DNA of 17,083 nt, from positions 1 to 17,083 of the forward strand of contig JBBAFB010000035.1 of the NCBI GenBank assembly GCA_041655595.1. Reading direction: 5' to 3'. Both the position numbers and the translations under genes were made by a program. The first letter of the stretch is position 1. Every line of letters starts with the position of its first letter. Below are positions 1 through 7,515 of the stretch, one piece after another. Under the pieces are notes generated by a model that worked only from the letters and a program-made list of their open reading frames with translations, made no database searches and was not told the DNA's origin. Origin of the DNA: JBBAFB01 sp041655595. GTDB taxonomy: Bacteria > Bacillota > DULZ01.

Positions 1-987
1 GCCGGCCAGAAATTTCTCATCGGCTTTTCCCCCGGAAAAAATAATTTCCGCATTACGAATCGCTTCTTTAGTAATGGAATCGTAAACTGTACCGGAAATA
101 GTGATGTCCGGAAGCAATACTTCTCCAAAATTCATGACCCCAGCCGCTTCACCGGATTGGTTTTCTGCATATATTACCGAATCTTCCCCGACTTCCTCGG
201 CTTGGGACTCATCTATAATTTCTTCCTCTAAGGAATTATCTTCGCTGTTTTCTTCCTCATTTGCCCCATCAGCGATTTGTTCCTCCTCCGGCTCTTCGTT
301 TTCCACAGAATCATTGGTTGTTTCATCGTCAACCGCCGCTTCACTTTGTTCTTCAGTTACCGGCCCAGCTACATTTTCCCCTTCCTCTGTAGCTTCATCC
401 CCTTGCTCGCCTTCAGAAGTACCATCGGCTCCCCCATCAATAGGGTCCGCCTGTTCCCCGCCTTCGGGGGCCTCCATATCCTGTTCATCATCTATAATCC
501 CTGTACCTTGCTCACCTTCAGAAGTACCACCGGCTCCCTCATCAATAGGGTCCGCCTGCTCCCCGCCTTCGGGCACCTCCATATCCTGTTCATCATCTAT
601 AGCCTCTGTACCTTGCTCACCTTCAGAAGTACCATCGGCTCCCCCATCAATAGGGCCCGCCTGCTCCCCGCCTTCGGGGGCCTCCATATCCTGTTCATCA
701 TCTATAATCCCTGTACCTTGCTCACCTTCAGAAGTACCGTCAGCTCCCTCATCAACAGCACCTGTTTGCTCCCCGCCTTCGGAAGCATCTGCATCCTGCC
801 CCACCGCAGTATCTTCTGCTACCTGTTCATTAGCCAAGGGGGTTTCCGTAACAATCGGGTTATCGGCCTCCGCATAGGCTTGGACAGTGGGAAAAGCAAA
901 GAAACACAATAAACCCAAAATTATCGGGCCAAGATATTTAAACCATTTTTGCATTTTTCCCGATTTCTCCGATTTTAGTTCTTGCAT
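1..987 (-). CDS. Secreted acidic repeat protein with CarboxypepD_reg-like domain (3' end cut off by window)
   Basis: The minus strand is open from an ATG at 987 to the window edge: 329 codons without a stop. The start is preceded by AGGGGG with a 7-base gap. Residues 1-39 look like a signal peptide: a charged start, a hydrophobic stretch at about 19-33, and QAYA|EA as the likely cleavage site. Next comes a very acidic, Gly/Glu/Gln/Asp-rich region with four 35-residue tandem repeats (about residues 68-207), followed by a Glu/Asp-rich linker. The last visible part, beginning DITISGTVYDSITKEAIRNA, resembles the start of a carboxypeptidase-regulatory-like (transthyretin-like) beta-sandwich domain. 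The gene lies 11 bases after the TPR lipoprotein stop, and its ribosome binding site overlaps that stop, so the two are cotranscribed. A surface or matrix role is inference; the function is unknown. An alternative in-frame ATG at 954 has a poorer ribosome binding site. Confidence 0.85.
   Translation of the reverse strand, partial: MQELKSEKSGKMQKWFKYLGPIILGLLCFFAFPTVQAYAEADNPIVTETPLANEQVAEDTAVGQDADASEGGEQTGAVDEGADGTSEGEQGTGIIDDEQDMEAPEGGEQAGPIDGGADGTSEGEQGTEAIDDEQDMEVPEGGEQADPIDEGAGGTSEGEQGTGIIDDEQDMEAPEGGEQADPIDGGADGTSEGEQGDEATEEGENVAGPVTEEQSEAAVDDETTNDSVENEEPEEEQIADGANEEENSEDNSLEEEIIDESQAEEVGEDSVIYAENQSGEAAGVMNFGEVLLPDITISGTVYDSITKEAIRNAEIIFSGGKADEKFLAG
367..786 (-). repeat. In-frame 105-bp tandem repeat, four units
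   Basis: Four units of exactly 105 bases (35 codons) lie at 786-682, 681-577, 576-472 and 471-367. The common word gaagtacc recurs at 416, 521, 626 and 731. Each unit encodes a core like PEGGEQADPIDEGA, then GTSEGEQGT, then IDDEQDME. The last 11 residues of unit 4 have diverged. Units differ by only a few bases, which suggests recent unequal crossing-over or slippage. Each unit also holds two related half-motifs (SEGEQ and PEGGEQ). Confidence 0.95.
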
Positions 988-998
988 TTTAATACCCC

Positions 999-2912
999 CT
1001 AATATTTTTCTTCTCTCATCAGTTTGAGAATTTTTTCTGTTTCTTCTAAAATAATTGCATTTTCGGATATTTGCGCCACCTTTTCAAAATCGGCAACTGC
1101 CTTTTCAACTTCATTTAGGTTTAGAAAAGCTATGCCCCGATTAAAGTAGGCCAGATCCGAACTGACACCGGATTCTATGGCATGATTGTAATCTTGGGCT
1201 GCTTCCGAATATTTTTTCTCCAGCGAGTAGAGATTAGCTCGTTGGAGGTAGGCCTGAGCCAGGGTATTATCCAGTTCAATTGCCTGACTGAGATAGGCCA
1301 GCGCCTGATCATAGTTCTCAACCTTTAAAAAAGAGAGCCCAACCCGATAATTAACTTCCGCATCCTCACCATTATGCCGGAGATATTCCTGCCAATCCTT
1401 GATCGCCTTCTCATAATCAGCCATTTGAAAATAGGCCAAGCCTCTTTGCTGGTAGCTGCCTGTAAGCTCGGGATTATTTTCAAGCAGTTGAGTAAAACCG
1501 GCTATGGCCTCGGAAAATGCGCCTTGTTGCATATAGACCAGGCTTTGGTTATAAATAGCCAAGGCATTATCGGGATCTTGCCCAAGAACTAGCTTGTAAT
1601 CCTCTAAAGCAGCAGCAAAATCTCTTAACTGAAAGCTGATACCGCCCCGGACTGTATAGGCCTCTAGATAACCAGGCTCCAATCGAATTGCTTCGTTTAA
1701 ATCTACCAGGGCATCCTCCAAATTGCCAATATCCCGGTATGCATTTGCTCTGTTGTAATAAAACCTCGGATCGGACGCAAAATGTTGAATGGCCAAGGTA
1801 TAGTTTTCAATAGCCGGTTGGTACATTTGCTGTAAATAATAAACGAAGCCTAAACTATAGTAGGCACCGGCTTCTTCCGGGTTTAAACGTATCGCCTGCA
1901 AAAAATCATCAACCGCCAAATCGAGTTTGCCCGTTCTTCCGTAAGCTACCGCCCTATTAACATACAGAAAGGCTTGGCGGTCATCGAATTCCAGAGCCTT
2001 TGACCACTCAGCAATAGCGGCACTATAATCCTCTGCTTCAAAAAGAAGATTACCTCTATTGGCAGATACTATGTAAGATGGGCCCTCCAGCTTTTCAACC
2101 CAGTTCCAATCTGTGAGGGCTTCTTGGACATGGTATAAATTTTGGTTAGCAATTGCTTTCATTGCCCAAGCGCGGACATTGTCTTGATCCAGATCAATAA
2201 TAGCCCCCGCATCCCTTAAAACTTGATCCCATTTTCCCAAGTTTGTAAAGATGCTGCATCTGTCAAGAAGGGCGGTAATATTTGAAGTCTCCTTCTTTAA
2301 AACTACGTTTAAGTCGCTAAGGGCTTTATCCGGTTGTTCCAAAATAATATGTAATTGACCACGAACAAGGTAGGCTACAGTTAAATCGGGGTCCAAGCGA
2401 ATGGCCTCATCAAAATCTTCAAAGGCCTTTTTAATATCCCCAAGAGCTAGATACACTTGCCCCCTTTCAAAAAACAAAGGAGCAGCTTCCGGGATAAACT
2501 CCACAATCTGATTGTATATAGCTAAAGACTCGATAAAATTGCCTGAACTATAAAAATCCCTTCCGTTCTTGATCAGTTCCAGTAAAAAACTAGCTATGTC
2601 CTCCTCAGTAATTTCAAAACTTTCTTCCGGCAGTTCATTTTTACTCTCCGGCAACTCCCTTTGTCCGCCCTGGTTAACATAGGAATTTATCATCCACCCG
2701 GGCATGGGTAAAATCCCCAATTGCTGCAACCTAGATGCAATAGGATCGGGGATAAAGACATCACCCTGCTGCCCGGATTGGGAAGCGGGGCTCGCCTGTT
2801 TTGATTCGGGAGAAGAAGAAGACTCGGCACGACCCCCGCAAGCAACAGTAAGCATACTAACCAGAAAAAGAAGTAATATGACCAGGGCTGAAAGATTAAG
2901 TTTTTTGCTCAT
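999..2912 (-). CDS. TPR-repeat lipoprotein
   Basis: 637 residues. The N-terminus has two Lys, a hydrophobic helix at about residues 7-23, and LTVAC with Cys25 as the likely lipidated residue (position -3 is Thr, slightly off the usual lipobox). A Ser/Pro/Gln-rich linker follows. From about residue 116 to 625 there are some fourteen to fifteen tandem tetratricopeptide repeats, with recurring signatures such as YNRANAYRDIGNLEDALVDL and AYLQRANLYSLEKKYSEAAQ. TPR arrays bind proteins or peptides, so this is probably a scaffold on the outer face of the membrane. The start has GGAGG with a 7-base gap. It is the first gene of a pair with the acidic repeat protein 11 bases downstream, so the two products may act together (inference). 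No catalytic domain is seen. Confidence 0.92.
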   Translation of the reverse strand: MSKKLNLSALVILLLFLVSMLTVACGGRAESSSSPESKQASPASQSGQQGDVFIPDPIASRLQQLGILPMPGWMINSYVNQGGQRELPESKNELPEESFEITEEDIASFLLELIKNGRDFYSSGNFIESLAIYNQIVEFIPEAAPLFFERGQVYLALGDIKKAFEDFDEAIRLDPDLTVAYLVRGQLHIILEQPDKALSDLNVVLKKETSNITALLDRCSIFTNLGKWDQVLRDAGAIIDLDQDNVRAWAMKAIANQNLYHVQEALTDWNWVEKLEGPSYIVSANRGNLLFEAEDYSAAIAEWSKALEFDDRQAFLYVNRAVAYGRTGKLDLAVDDFLQAIRLNPEEAGAYYSLGFVYYLQQMYQPAIENYTLAIQHFASDPRFYYNRANAYRDIGNLEDALVDLNEAIRLEPGYLEAYTVRGGISFQLRDFAAALEDYKLVLGQDPDNALAIYNQSLVYMQQGAFSEAIAGFTQLLENNPELTGSYQQRGLAYFQMADYEKAIKDWQEYLRHNGEDAEVNYRVGLSFLKVENYDQALAYLSQAIELDNTLAQAYLQRANLYSLEKKYSEAAQDYNHAIESGVSSDLAYFNRGIAFLNLNEVEKAVADFEKVAQISENAIILEETEKILKLMREEKY

Positions 2913-3004
2913 TACCTTGCCTCCGGATTCATTGTCCCCTGTTTTTTAACCTATTTTGTCGTTTCGGGATAAAGTCCATAAAGATGGTGTTATGTAACTC
3001 GATA

Positions 3005-3040
3005 CAAAAAACCCACTCTATATACAATTATAAAGTGGGT
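3005..3040 (-). terminator. Rho-independent terminator of the LuxR-type gene
   Basis: On the minus strand ACCCACT (from 3040) pairs with AGTGGGT (to 3011). The stem extends through an inner TATA/TATA after one mismatch and is followed directly by a run of T (3005-3010). It begins 38 bases after the LuxR-type stop codon and separates that gene from the TPR gene. Confidence 0.8.
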
Positions 3041-3078
3041 GCCAAATGTTTTCCCCGTTCAAAGGGATAGGTTTTTTA

Positions 3079-5553
3079 TTATTTATCTAATAAACCGGGC
3101 AGTTTACTCCGCCGATCAATATCAAGTTTAGAAAACACCGAGCGAAGGTGAAATTTAACAGTTGTTTCTGAGATAAATAACCCACGGGCGATCTCCTTAT
3201 TGCTCATCCCTTTAGCCGCCATGGTGGCAACCTTCATCTCCTGTTCTGTCAACCCGTAGGGAAGTGGGGCCTTCTCTGAAATATGACGTATCAAAAGCTT
3301 CCAGTTATCTTCGAAGGCTTGCCCTTCGCTGATAACCTCTTCCGGCATTTTTACACCTAAGGCGGAAAATGCCCTGTCAACCAGATCACCCAATAACCAT
3401 TTAAGCTCCATGAAAGGTAAAAAAATCTCATCCTCTAGGGCGCTGGCAAGAGCTGCCTGCACATGGTTGAAGGCCGACTCCAGCTGCCCTATTTTGAAAT
3501 AGCCAATTGCCGCTACCAGCCGATTGTACATCTCCGCCATTAAATATCCCATTTGTCGGCTTTCGACGATAGCCGCTTCCGCTGCCCCCAAAAGACGTGT
3601 ATATTCCCCTTCCTGGAGTAAAACAACAAGGTGGGCGTAACGCTGCTTTGCCTTAAACCACGTGGGGGCATCGGGAAAACACATTTTACCCTCTCTGATC
3701 CATTGGGCAGTTAATTGAACAAGTCCGGTCCAAGAAAAGTAGTCGGCTTGCAACAATTGATTGACAAATTGGCTATGTGCATCCCTACCCACGGACTCTT
3801 CCAAAGCCTTTGTATACCTAGTTAAACTAGCATTACTGCCACGCTTAAAAGCTACCTCGGCAAGTATGCTGACTGCGCCGGTACGAATTGACCATTGGTC
3901 GGTTTTGTCAGTTAGATAAATAACCCGGTAAGCCAGCAGCTCCGCCGCCTTCACATCCCCCCGGTAAAAAGCCCACTCGGTTTCCAACTGCACATCCGCA
4001 CCGCTGTTCACCCCGGTAAGAAGGGTAAGATATTCCACCACCTTGGTTAAGGTTGAGAGCACTTCAGCCATCCCACCGGCCCTTTTGTAAAAGAAAACCA
4101 TCAAGGGCATGCCAAAGGCAAAGGGTTCCTGGGCGGTAATGGTTTGGCATCTTCCACCAATAATTTGTGCGGCCCTATGGATAATCGGTTCCATTTTTAC
4201 GATATCCGGAAACTTTTCAAAAGCTGAAATCAGCGTCCATTCACCCAGTAGTTCCCTGCGTGCTGCTTCATCCTCTATTGCTTCTATCATAATTCTAATT
4301 TCCTGCATTAATGCCGAAGCGGCTTCCCTTTGGTCAGCACCGAAAAAGGCATAGGCAATACGAAGCAGGGAAATGGGATACCTTCTCTTAACTTCCTGGG
4401 GACATTCTGCCAAAAATTTAGTTGCCTGCTGGGTAAAGGGTACCCCTTCAACACGAACCATTGTTAATTTGGTCAGGGGTAAAGAAAGAACGGATTCATA
4501 ATCCTTAACCTTCAGAAAACAGGACAGGGCGGATATATTTTGGTGCTGCTCCGCATACCATCGGCCTGCCTGTTTATAACAATCGGTTTTAAGTGTAATA
4601 TCCGCTAGCTCAAGCCTGCTTTGCAGCATCTCTTGCAGTATGGCGTGAAACACATAACGCCTGCCCTCGGCTTCATAACTTATAAATGGCGTCCGGGCCA
4701 ACAAATCCAGGGCCCCTTCTTGTAAAGAGTTAGACTGGAGCAAAAAACAAATCTGTTCCGTTGTCACATCGGGGAAAGGGGCAAAATGTAACAGAATTTC
4801 CTTGTCCCGGTCATTCATACTTTTCCAGATAATATCATCCATTAGCCGGATAATGTCCAGTCCGGGGAGGAGCCCTTCCCCCCGCTTTAGCTGTAGCATG
4901 GTGAGGTAGAGGGCCACAATCCAGCCCTCGGTGAATTTATAGATCTCGAAGGCCTCAGCCTCAGAGATACTGATACCGCATAACTTATAGTAGCGGCGAA
5001 TGTCATCAACATGTAACTGCAAGTCATTTGTATGAATATAGTGAACATTCATCTTCGCAAAAAAGGCCCGCTCAAAAGGCCATATTGTTTGCGTAATTAT
5101 TATTAGTTTGAGATTAGGCTCGTTATATGTCAGCAACGCCGAAACAACGGTTCTAGGCAGTTCCTTTTGCAAAAATTGAAAATCATCCAGCACTAATACT
5201 GCCGGCGTATTACTGCGGAGGTCTGTAATTAAGGCAGCAATCTCCCAGGAGTTGGTCAAATTAGGAAAACCGGCTGCTACAAGCTTCATACCCCTTTCCT
5301 CATCTATACGGGTAAATTCCCGGCATAGTCTTGCCCAGGAAAAGGCTGCCGAGCTTTCCTCAGCATTCCACCAATGTAACACTGTGTTTGTCGAAAGATT
5401 TTTTTTCAGGTAATCCCGCACTGCTGTTGTTTTGCCATGTCCGGAGGGTGCCTCTATTACGGTTACAGGCATAGCAAACATCTCGGCCAATTTTCTTAGT
5501 AGCCTAGGCGAGTAATAATGAACATTGGATGGGGCGGCCTTTGTTGCGGCCAT
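3079..5553 (-). CDS. LuxR-family transcriptional regulator, MalT/LAL type with N-terminal ATPase
   Basis: 824 residues, close to the usual length of large ATP-binding LuxR regulators. Residues 36-43 (PSGHGKTT) are a Walker A loop and VLVLDD at 119-124 is Walker B, marking a STAND-class NTPase. A winged-helix/helical repeat middle follows. The last ~58 residues form a LuxR helix-turn-helix, starting LTEQEMKVATMAAKGMSNKE and continuing through the recognition helix around SETTVKFHLRSVFSKL. Such proteins typically oligomerise on binding an inducer and ATP and then activate promoters; this one's inducer is unknown. The ATG at 5553 has GAGGGGG with an 8-base gap. The gene is monocistronic, between its own promoter and terminator. 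Its position upstream of the TPR/acidic-repeat pair makes those genes possible targets (inference). Confidence 0.93.
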   Translation of the reverse strand: MAATKAAPSNVHYYSPRLLRKLAEMFAMPVTVIEAPSGHGKTTAVRDYLKKNLSTNTVLHWWNAEESSAAFSWARLCREFTRIDEERGMKLVAAGFPNLTNSWEIAALITDLRSNTPAVLVLDDFQFLQKELPRTVVSALLTYNEPNLKLIIITQTIWPFERAFFAKMNVHYIHTNDLQLHVDDIRRYYKLCGISISEAEAFEIYKFTEGWIVALYLTMLQLKRGEGLLPGLDIIRLMDDIIWKSMNDRDKEILLHFAPFPDVTTEQICFLLQSNSLQEGALDLLARTPFISYEAEGRRYVFHAILQEMLQSRLELADITLKTDCYKQAGRWYAEQHQNISALSCFLKVKDYESVLSLPLTKLTMVRVEGVPFTQQATKFLAECPQEVKRRYPISLLRIAYAFFGADQREAASALMQEIRIMIEAIEDEAARRELLGEWTLISAFEKFPDIVKMEPIIHRAAQIIGGRCQTITAQEPFAFGMPLMVFFYKRAGGMAEVLSTLTKVVEYLTLLTGVNSGADVQLETEWAFYRGDVKAAELLAYRVIYLTDKTDQWSIRTGAVSILAEVAFKRGSNASLTRYTKALEESVGRDAHSQFVNQLLQADYFSWTGLVQLTAQWIREGKMCFPDAPTWFKAKQRYAHLVVLLQEGEYTRLLGAAEAAIVESRQMGYLMAEMYNRLVAAIGYFKIGQLESAFNHVQAALASALEDEIFLPFMELKWLLGDLVDRAFSALGVKMPEEVISEGQAFEDNWKLLIRHISEKAPLPYGLTEQEMKVATMAAKGMSNKEIARGLFISETTVKFHLRSVFSKLDIDRRSKLPGLLDK

Positions 5554-5626
5554 TTTGCATACCCCCTCTTGTTTTTGCCTGCAACAGGACGATTTAATCT
5601 AAAGCTTACTAGTTAATTCTACCATC

Positions 5627-5655
5627 AGTATAATGTATAATATCTTCTGTTTCAA
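5627..5655 (-). promoter_or_regulatory. Sigma-A-type promoter of the LuxR-type gene
   Basis: Read on the minus strand: TTGAAA (5655-5650), a 17-base spacer, and TATACT (5632-5627). The spacing is ideal and there are 4 and 5 consensus matches. Transcription would start near 5620, giving a leader of about 65 bases before the ATG at 5553. The call rests on pattern only. Confidence 0.6.
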
Positions 5656-5763
5656 TCAATTTACACGGTCCACTCGGTCAACCAAGAATAAGCATTATTC
5701 CGATTAGCAAAGGTAAGGCTCTGTAAAGTTTGCAAGCCCAAGGTGAATTTTTATACAAATGAG

Positions 5764-5794
5764 AAAAAGACAGGGGGAAATTTCCCCCTGTCTT
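5764..5794 (-). terminator. Perfect-palindrome terminator after the DUF1657 gene
   Basis: Positions 5767-5794 form a perfect 28-base palindrome with GACAGGGGG/CCCCCTGTC arms around AAATTT. On the minus strand it is followed by TTTTT and lies just after the DUF1657 stop at 5801. A strong GC-rich stem plus a U-run makes this a convincing terminator for that gene. Confidence 0.85.
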
Positions 5795-5800
5795 CCCTCT

Positions 5801-6007
5801 TTAGAAGCCCCTGTATTGGGGTTCTTCCAGTTCAATTTGTTGGACTCTTGTTTCAATTTGTTCTACAACTTTTTGGGTGCTTTTTGCTGCGTTTTCAAAA
5901 AGATTTTTTGTTTCTTGATTTTGGGTACCGAGGGCAAATTGCTCCAGGCTGGCTTGTGCACTTTTCAAAGAAGCCAAACAAGTTTTTACATTCGTGGAAA
6001 TAGTCAT
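5801..6007 (-). CDS. DUF1657 small protein (spore-associated)
   Basis: 68 residues, soluble, predicted alpha-helical hairpin. The pattern MTISTNVKTCLASLKSAQAS, followed by LEQFALGTQNQE and ending QIELEEPQY, matches the DUF1657 family in length and sequence. It is known almost only from spore-formers and commonly sits beside spoVA and DUF421 genes. The ATG at 6007 has AAAGGAGGT with a 6-base gap, an excellent site. It is transcribed away from the DUF421-spoVAC-spoVAD-spoVAEb operon with 149 bases between the starts, and it has its own terminator. The molecular function is unknown. Forespore expression is likely from context, but no clear forespore promoter could be picked out by eye. Confidence 0.9.
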   Translation of the reverse strand: MTISTNVKTCLASLKSAQASLEQFALGTQNQETKNLFENAAKSTQKVVEQIETRVQQIELEEPQYRGF

Positions 6008-6156
6008 CCCTTACCTCCTTTCAAACCTTACTATTTTTTATTATTTGTTTTAATAAAAATCCAATGAGCGGAAAACAAAGGAAATGCCCAGAAGAATTTT
6101 TAACGCCAAAGGATAGAACAATATAAAAAAAGCCAGCTAAAAAGGTGGGATGGTTA

Positions 6157-7017
6157 GTGCCCCAGTGGATAGAAATAATGTTGCGTACACTGGCAGCCAT
6201 AATTGCACTCTTTCTATTAACCAAGCTGCTAAGCAAAAAGCAGCTTGGAAAGCTCTCTTATTTTGAATACATTACCGGCATTGCAATCGGTGGTATCGCC
6301 GCCGCCGTTTCAACCGGCATTTGGCCCAACTGGTACCTGGGCTTCATTTCCATGTCTATTTGGGTGGGGGTAGTTGTTGGATTAGACTATCTCAGCTTAA
6401 AAAGTAAGCTTGCCGGGGACTTTATTAAAGGTAAAGGCCTGGTGCTAATAAAGGATGGCAAGGTTTTAGAGGACAACTTGACAAAGACCCGCTACACCGC
6501 TGACAACCTATTAGGCGGGTTAAGGTCAAAAAACGCCTTTGAGTTTGCGGATGTTGAATTTGCAGTATTAGAACCGGATGGAGAATTAAATGTTTTGCTC
6601 AGGAGAGAAAATCAGCCTCTTACCTCAAAAAATCTTGGAATTAAAATAGCTAATGAGCAAGAACCACAGACCGTAATCATTGATGGCAAAATTATGGATG
6701 AACCCCTTGCCACCTTGGGCCTAAACCGAGGTTGGCTGTCGGCAGAGCTTGAAAAGATAGGTGCTGCCATCGAAAATGTTTTTATCGGACAAGTGGATGC
6801 CTCCGGCCAGCTAAAAATAGATTGTTTTGATGATAAGCTACAGCTGCCCGTACCCCAGAAAAAGGCCCAATTGCTGGCAACAATTAAGAAATGTGAAGCT
6901 GACCTTGAAATGTTTGGTCTCAGCAGTAAAGATAAAAGCATCATCAAGATGTATGAAAATTGTGCTGAAGAGCTACAGAAAGTTATTTCAGCCCTAAAGC
7001 CCATTTTAACCAGGTAG
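6157..7017 (+). CDS. DUF421 (YetF-like) membrane protein with C-terminal DUF1657-like domain
   Basis: 286 residues from a GTG at 6157, preceded by AAAGGTGGG with a 7-base gap. An in-frame GTG at 6145 lies inside that ribosome binding site and is rejected. About three N-terminal membrane helices fill residues 1-80, including KKQLGKLSYFEYITGIAIGG, the typical YetF/DUF421 signature. The cytoplasmic DUF421 domain follows (GKGLVLIKDGK, then LRSKNAFEFADVEFAVLEPDG). The last ~50 residues align without gaps to the DUF1657 protein encoded next door (14 identities in 49 by eye, including LEMFGL versus LEQFAL and YENCA versus FENAA). It is the first gene of the spoVA operon, 12 bases before spoVAC. DUF421 proteins of this type accompany accessory spoVA clusters; the biochemical role is unknown. 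Confidence 0.9.
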   Translation: MPQWIEIMLRTLAAIIALFLLTKLLSKKQLGKLSYFEYITGIAIGGIAAAVSTGIWPNWYLGFISMSIWVGVVVGLDYLSLKSKLAGDFIKGKGLVLIKDGKVLEDNLTKTRYTADNLLGGLRSKNAFEFADVEFAVLEPDGELNVLLRRENQPLTSKNLGIKIANEQEPQTVIIDGKIMDEPLATLGLNRGWLSAELEKIGAAIENVFIGQVDASGQLKIDCFDDKLQLPVPQKKAQLLATIKKCEADLEMFGLSSKDKSIIKMYENCAEELQKVISALKPILTR

Positions 7018-7029
7018 GAGGTTTAAAAT

Positions 7030-7515
7030 TTGTCTAATAGTAAAATGAAAAAACTGACTCCGACTCAACAGGAATATCAGAAGTTAGCATTGGCTAAAGA
7101 ACCTAAAAGGCCCCTGCTCATCAATTGCTGGCATGCCTTTGTAGCCGGGGGAACTATCTGTCTAATAGGTCAGGTGGTACAAACAGCTTTTATTAAATGG
7201 GGTGGCTTCGAACAAAAGGATGCAGGCAACCCCACTGTGGCTGTAATGGTTATTTTATCAACCATTCTAACAGTTTTGGGTGTTTACGATAAATTGGCCC
7301 AATGGGCGGGGGCCGGTTCCGCTGTCCCAGTAACAGGCTTTGCGAACACTATGTCCTCGGCGGCACTGGAACATAAAAGTGAAGGTATGGTCTTGGGGGT
7401 TGGAGGAAAAATGTTTAAAGTGGCGGGTCCTGTTATCGTTTTTGGGACAGTGGCTGCTTTTATCATCGGGATTTTACACTGGGTGTTTAACCCCAGTATG
7501 GGAGGAATGGTTTAA
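7030..7515 (+). CDS. spoVAC: Stage V sporulation protein AC (SpoVAC)
   Basis: 161 residues. The TTG start at 7030 has AGGAGG with an 8-9 base gap; an ATG at 7045 is possible but badly placed. The protein has a short basic N-terminus and about four hydrophobic segments: HAFVAGGTICLIGQVVQTAF, one around VMVILSTILTVLG, the AGAGSAVPVTGFAN signature, and a final helix near VIVFGTVAAFIIGIL. SpoVAC sits in the inner spore membrane, where with SpoVAD and SpoVAE it mediates dipicolinic acid uptake in sporulation and release in germination; B. subtilis SpoVAC has been reported to behave as a mechanosensitive channel. The stop overlaps the spoVAD start by one base (TAATG), implying translational coupling. 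In B. subtilis the operon is forespore-specific (sigma-G). Confidence 0.95.
   Translation: MSNSKMKKLTPTQQEYQKLALAKEPKRPLLINCWHAFVAGGTICLIGQVVQTAFIKWGGFEQKDAGNPTVAVMVILSTILTVLGVYDKLAQWAGAGSAVPVTGFANTMSSAALEHKSEGMVLGVGGKMFKVAGPVIVFGTVAAFIIGILHWVFNPSMGGMV

Noticed and set aside
367..786. Repeat array considered as CRISPR
   Set aside because: Units are 105 bases, contiguous without spacers, in frame and encode protein.
101..912. Two plus-strand open frames with Ser/Cys/Pro-rich and Ile/Phe/Arg-rich repetitive translations
   Set aside because: They are antisense readings of the acidic repeat gene; no ribosome binding sites and low-complexity products, while the minus frame has a signal peptide and recognisable domain.
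5743..6067. Plus-strand open frames opposite the DUF1657 gene
   Set aside because: Antisense shadows of a well-supported DUF1657 gene with a strong ribosome binding site and terminator.
6008..6156. Sigma-G promoter matches (GCATT...CATTGGA on minus; GAATT...CAATATA on plus)
   Set aside because: Spacing (16 and 20 bases) and -10 elements deviate too much from the forespore consensus to be called, although forespore control is expected.
6145..6156. GTG at 6145 as start of the DUF421 protein
   Set aside because: It lies inside the ribosome binding site AAAGGTGGG; the GTG at 6157 has proper spacing and gives the family-typical N-terminus.
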